Source: an uncultured Oscillospiraceae bacterium
Lineage (GTDB): Bacteria; Bacillota; Clostridia; Oscillospirales; Oscillospiraceae
Direction of reading: 5' to 3'
Assembly: GCA_900757655.1 (NCBI GenBank)
Contig: CAAEOT010000049.1
Span: forward strand, 1 to 13,291
Length of the DNA stretch: 13,291 bases
Shown here: positions 12,002-13,291 of the stretch, piece by piece
How the letters are laid out: every line of letters begins with the position of its first letter
Numbering within the stretch: the first letter of the stretch is position 1
The notes under the pieces: model-generated
What the model was told of the DNA's origin: nothing
The model's input: only the letters and a program-made list of their open reading frames with translations
The model's database searches: none
Position numbers and translations under genes: made by a program

Positions 12002-13291
12002 TTACGAATGCTCGATAACCGACTGGTCCTGGGGAGCACTCGGCTCTGCCGGAACACTCGGCTCTGCCGGAACACTCGGCTCCGCCGGAACACTCGGCTC
12101 CGCCGGGACGCTCGGCTCCGCCGGAACACTCGGCTCCGTCGGAACGCTCGGCTCCGTCGGAACGCTCGGCTCCGTCGGCTCCTCGGGCGTAAGCGGGAGG
12201 ACGTTCATCACATACATCGCCATGATCATCGCGAACTGTTCGCGCGTCGTCACGCCCTGCGGATCGAGCACCGTCTGGTGATCGACGACAGCGCCGGAGA
12301 TCAGGCTCTCGGCGACCGCCCAGGTCATGGACTCCTTCGCGAAGTCGGAAACCTTGTCCATGTCCGTAAACGCGGACAGATCACCGTACACGTCCACATC
12401 GCAGCCCTTGAACATCGCATATTCATGCAGGATCGTCGCAGTCTGTTCACGCGTTGCATCGCCGTTCGGGTCAAACTTGCCGTCGCCAATGCCGGCCACG
12501 ATCTCGTTCTGTGCCGCCCAGATCACCGCGTTGGTGTACCATTCGTTATCCGCAACGTCGCTGAAGGGGTTCTTGCCGGTAACGGCAGGCTCACCCTCGA
12601 GCGCGTAAAGGATCTCAACGATCATTGCGCGGGAGAGCTTGGTCTCAGGCTCGAAGGTCGTGGCGCTCGTGCCGTAGAAGAGCTTGTGCGCAACGACGAA
12701 GTCGATCGCATCGTGCGACCAGAAGTCGACCGCCGGCATATCGCTGAAGAGATAGCCCGGGCAATGCTCGTCGCCTGTGCACGGGATGCTCATCGGATCC
12801 TGCTTCTCGCAGACCGTGCAGTAGCCGTCAACATAGTGGTGCTTGGCCGGAATGCGCTTCTGGCCTTCCAGCGTCGCGCCGCAGACCGAGCAGACCATGC
12901 CGCCCGCTGCGCCGTCCTTCGTGCAGGTCGCCGGAGTGATCTGTGTCGCCTTCGGCGTGTGCGGTGCCAGCGGGACCACCGTCTGTGCAACGAGGATCTC
13001 ACCGCAGACGGAGCAGTGCTTGCCCTCCGTCAGGCCGGTCTCCGTGCAGGTCGCAGCCTTCGCCGGGTCGACCACTTCCTTGTGGCCAAGCGCCGGGATC
13101 ACTTCCTGCGCCGTGAGCACTTCACCGCAGACGGAGCAGTGCTTGCCTTCCGTCAGGCCGGTCTCTGTGCAGGTCGCGGCCTTCGCCGGATCGACCACTT
13201 CCTTGTGGCCAAGCGCCGGGATCACTTCCTGCGCCGTGAGCACTTCACCGCAGACCGAGCACTTGCTGCCCTCGGTCAGGCCGGTTTCTGT
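12002..13291 (-). CDS. Secreted surface protein with Cys-rich repeats and three SLH domains (5' part outside window)
   Basis: The last 429 residues of a larger exported protein; the frame is open to the right edge, so the signal peptide and any enzymatic domain are not visible. Residues 1-123 are three 41-residue repeats (TETGLTEGKHCSVCGE...ALGHKEVVDPAKAATC type), followed by a degenerate fourth containing VCSVCG and YCTVCEK. Each has a CxxC pair, one further Cys and a His, suggesting metal binding or disulfides. Three SLH domains follow (about 182-235, 243-297, 307-367; each with an FSD/FTD start and an LSRAM, ATREQ or TTREQ motif), which in other bacteria anchor proteins to pyruvylated wall polymers. 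The tail holds eight hexapeptides of the form (T/A)EPSVP. There is no LPxTG motif. Function beyond surface attachment is unknown. Confidence 0.9.
   Translation of the reverse strand, partial: TETGLTEGSKCSVCGEVLTAQEVIPALGHKEVVDPAKAATCTETGLTEGKHCSVCGEVLTAQEVIPALGHKEVVDPAKAATCTETGLTEGKHCSVCGEILVAQTVVPLAPHTPKATQITPATCTKDGAAGGMVCSVCGATLEGQKRIPAKHHYVDGYCTVCEKQDPMSIPCTGDEHCPGYLFSDMPAVDFWSHDAIDFVVAHKLFYGTSATTFEPETKLSRAMIVEILYALEGEPAVTGKNPFSDVADNEWYTNAVIWAAQNEIVAGIGDGKFDPNGDATREQTATILHEYAMFKGCDVDVYGDLSAFTDMDKVSDFAKESMTWAVAESLISGAVVDHQTVLDPQGVTTREQFAMIMAMYVMNVLPLTPEEPTEPSVPTEPSVPTEPSVPAEPSVPAEPSVPAEPSVPAEPSVPAEPSAPQDQSVIEHS
12039..12182 (-). repeat. 18-bp tandem repeat encoding (T/A)EPSVP hexapeptides
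   Basis: Eight head-to-tail 18-bp units encode the Pro/Glu-rich C-terminal tail of the SLH protein. Units differ at a few positions (GCC versus GTC, ACA versus ACG in plus-strand reading), producing Ala- and Thr-type units in blocks. The in-frame period means unit gain or loss would not break the frame. Confidence 0.95.
12923..13291 (-). repeat. Three 123-bp tandem repeats in the SLH protein gene
   Basis: Units at 13169-13291, 13046-13168 and 12923-13045 each encode 41 residues. The first two are nearly identical at DNA level over long stretches; the third diverges in its second half, and a degenerate fourth follows at about 12809-12922. The array continues past the right edge of the window. 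Confidence 0.93.

Noticed and set aside
12039..12182. Short regular repeats resembling a CRISPR array
   Set aside because: Units are contiguous 18-mers without spacers, in frame with the SLH protein gene, and no cas genes are present.

Overview
The window is GC-rich chromosomal DNA with dense, operon-organised housekeeping genes. It most likely comes from a high-GC member of the Clostridia (Oscillospiraceae/Ruminococcaceae type). This rests on gene content and protein style: a MecA-like adaptor, the smpB / tmRNA pair, a walJ-rlmH pair, a FeoB-associated Cys-rich microprotein, and a surface protein combining CSVCGE repeats with C-terminal SLH domains. The taxon is an inference; there is no rRNA here.

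Layout. (1) Positions 87-6066 are read on the minus strand. A promoter with a consensus TATAAT box (6038-6066) drives murA, a WalJ-type metallo-beta-lactamase-fold hydrolase, rlmH, a small DUF2007-like protein and a phosphohexomutase. These genes overlap or are closely spaced and make a cell-envelope/ribosome-maintenance operon. A perfect 13-bp hairpin with a U-tract (1233-1272) ends it, and a two-subunit chromate-family transporter (87-1222) follows immediately. (2) A NUDIX ADP-ribose-pyrophosphatase-like gene (minus) is divergent from a compact MecA-like adaptor gene (plus). (3) On the plus strand, smpB, a cyclophilin-type peptidyl-prolyl isomerase and ssrA (tmRNA) follow in that order, so both partners of trans-translation are within 1.5 kb; then comes a YbaK/ProX-type prolyl-tRNA editing gene. 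A 36-bp palindromic terminator (9395-9430) separates it from the convergent iron operon. (4) Minus-strand feoA-feoB-Cys-rich microprotein has a recognisable promoter and an inverted repeat over its predicted transcription start. (5) The last 1.3 kb is the 3' part of a large secreted protein: 41-residue Cys-rich tandem repeats, three SLH domains and a Pro/Glu-rich hexapeptide tail. It runs off the right edge.

There is no gene-free stretch over 300 bases once the tmRNA is counted. I see no insertion sequence, CRISPR array, phage gene or integrated element. I did not find a convincing undescribed multi-gene system. The most interesting points are the compact MecA-like protein beside the tmRNA module, the terminator abutting the ribosome-binding site of the transporter genes, the operator-like repeat at feoA, and the repeat architecture of the surface protein.
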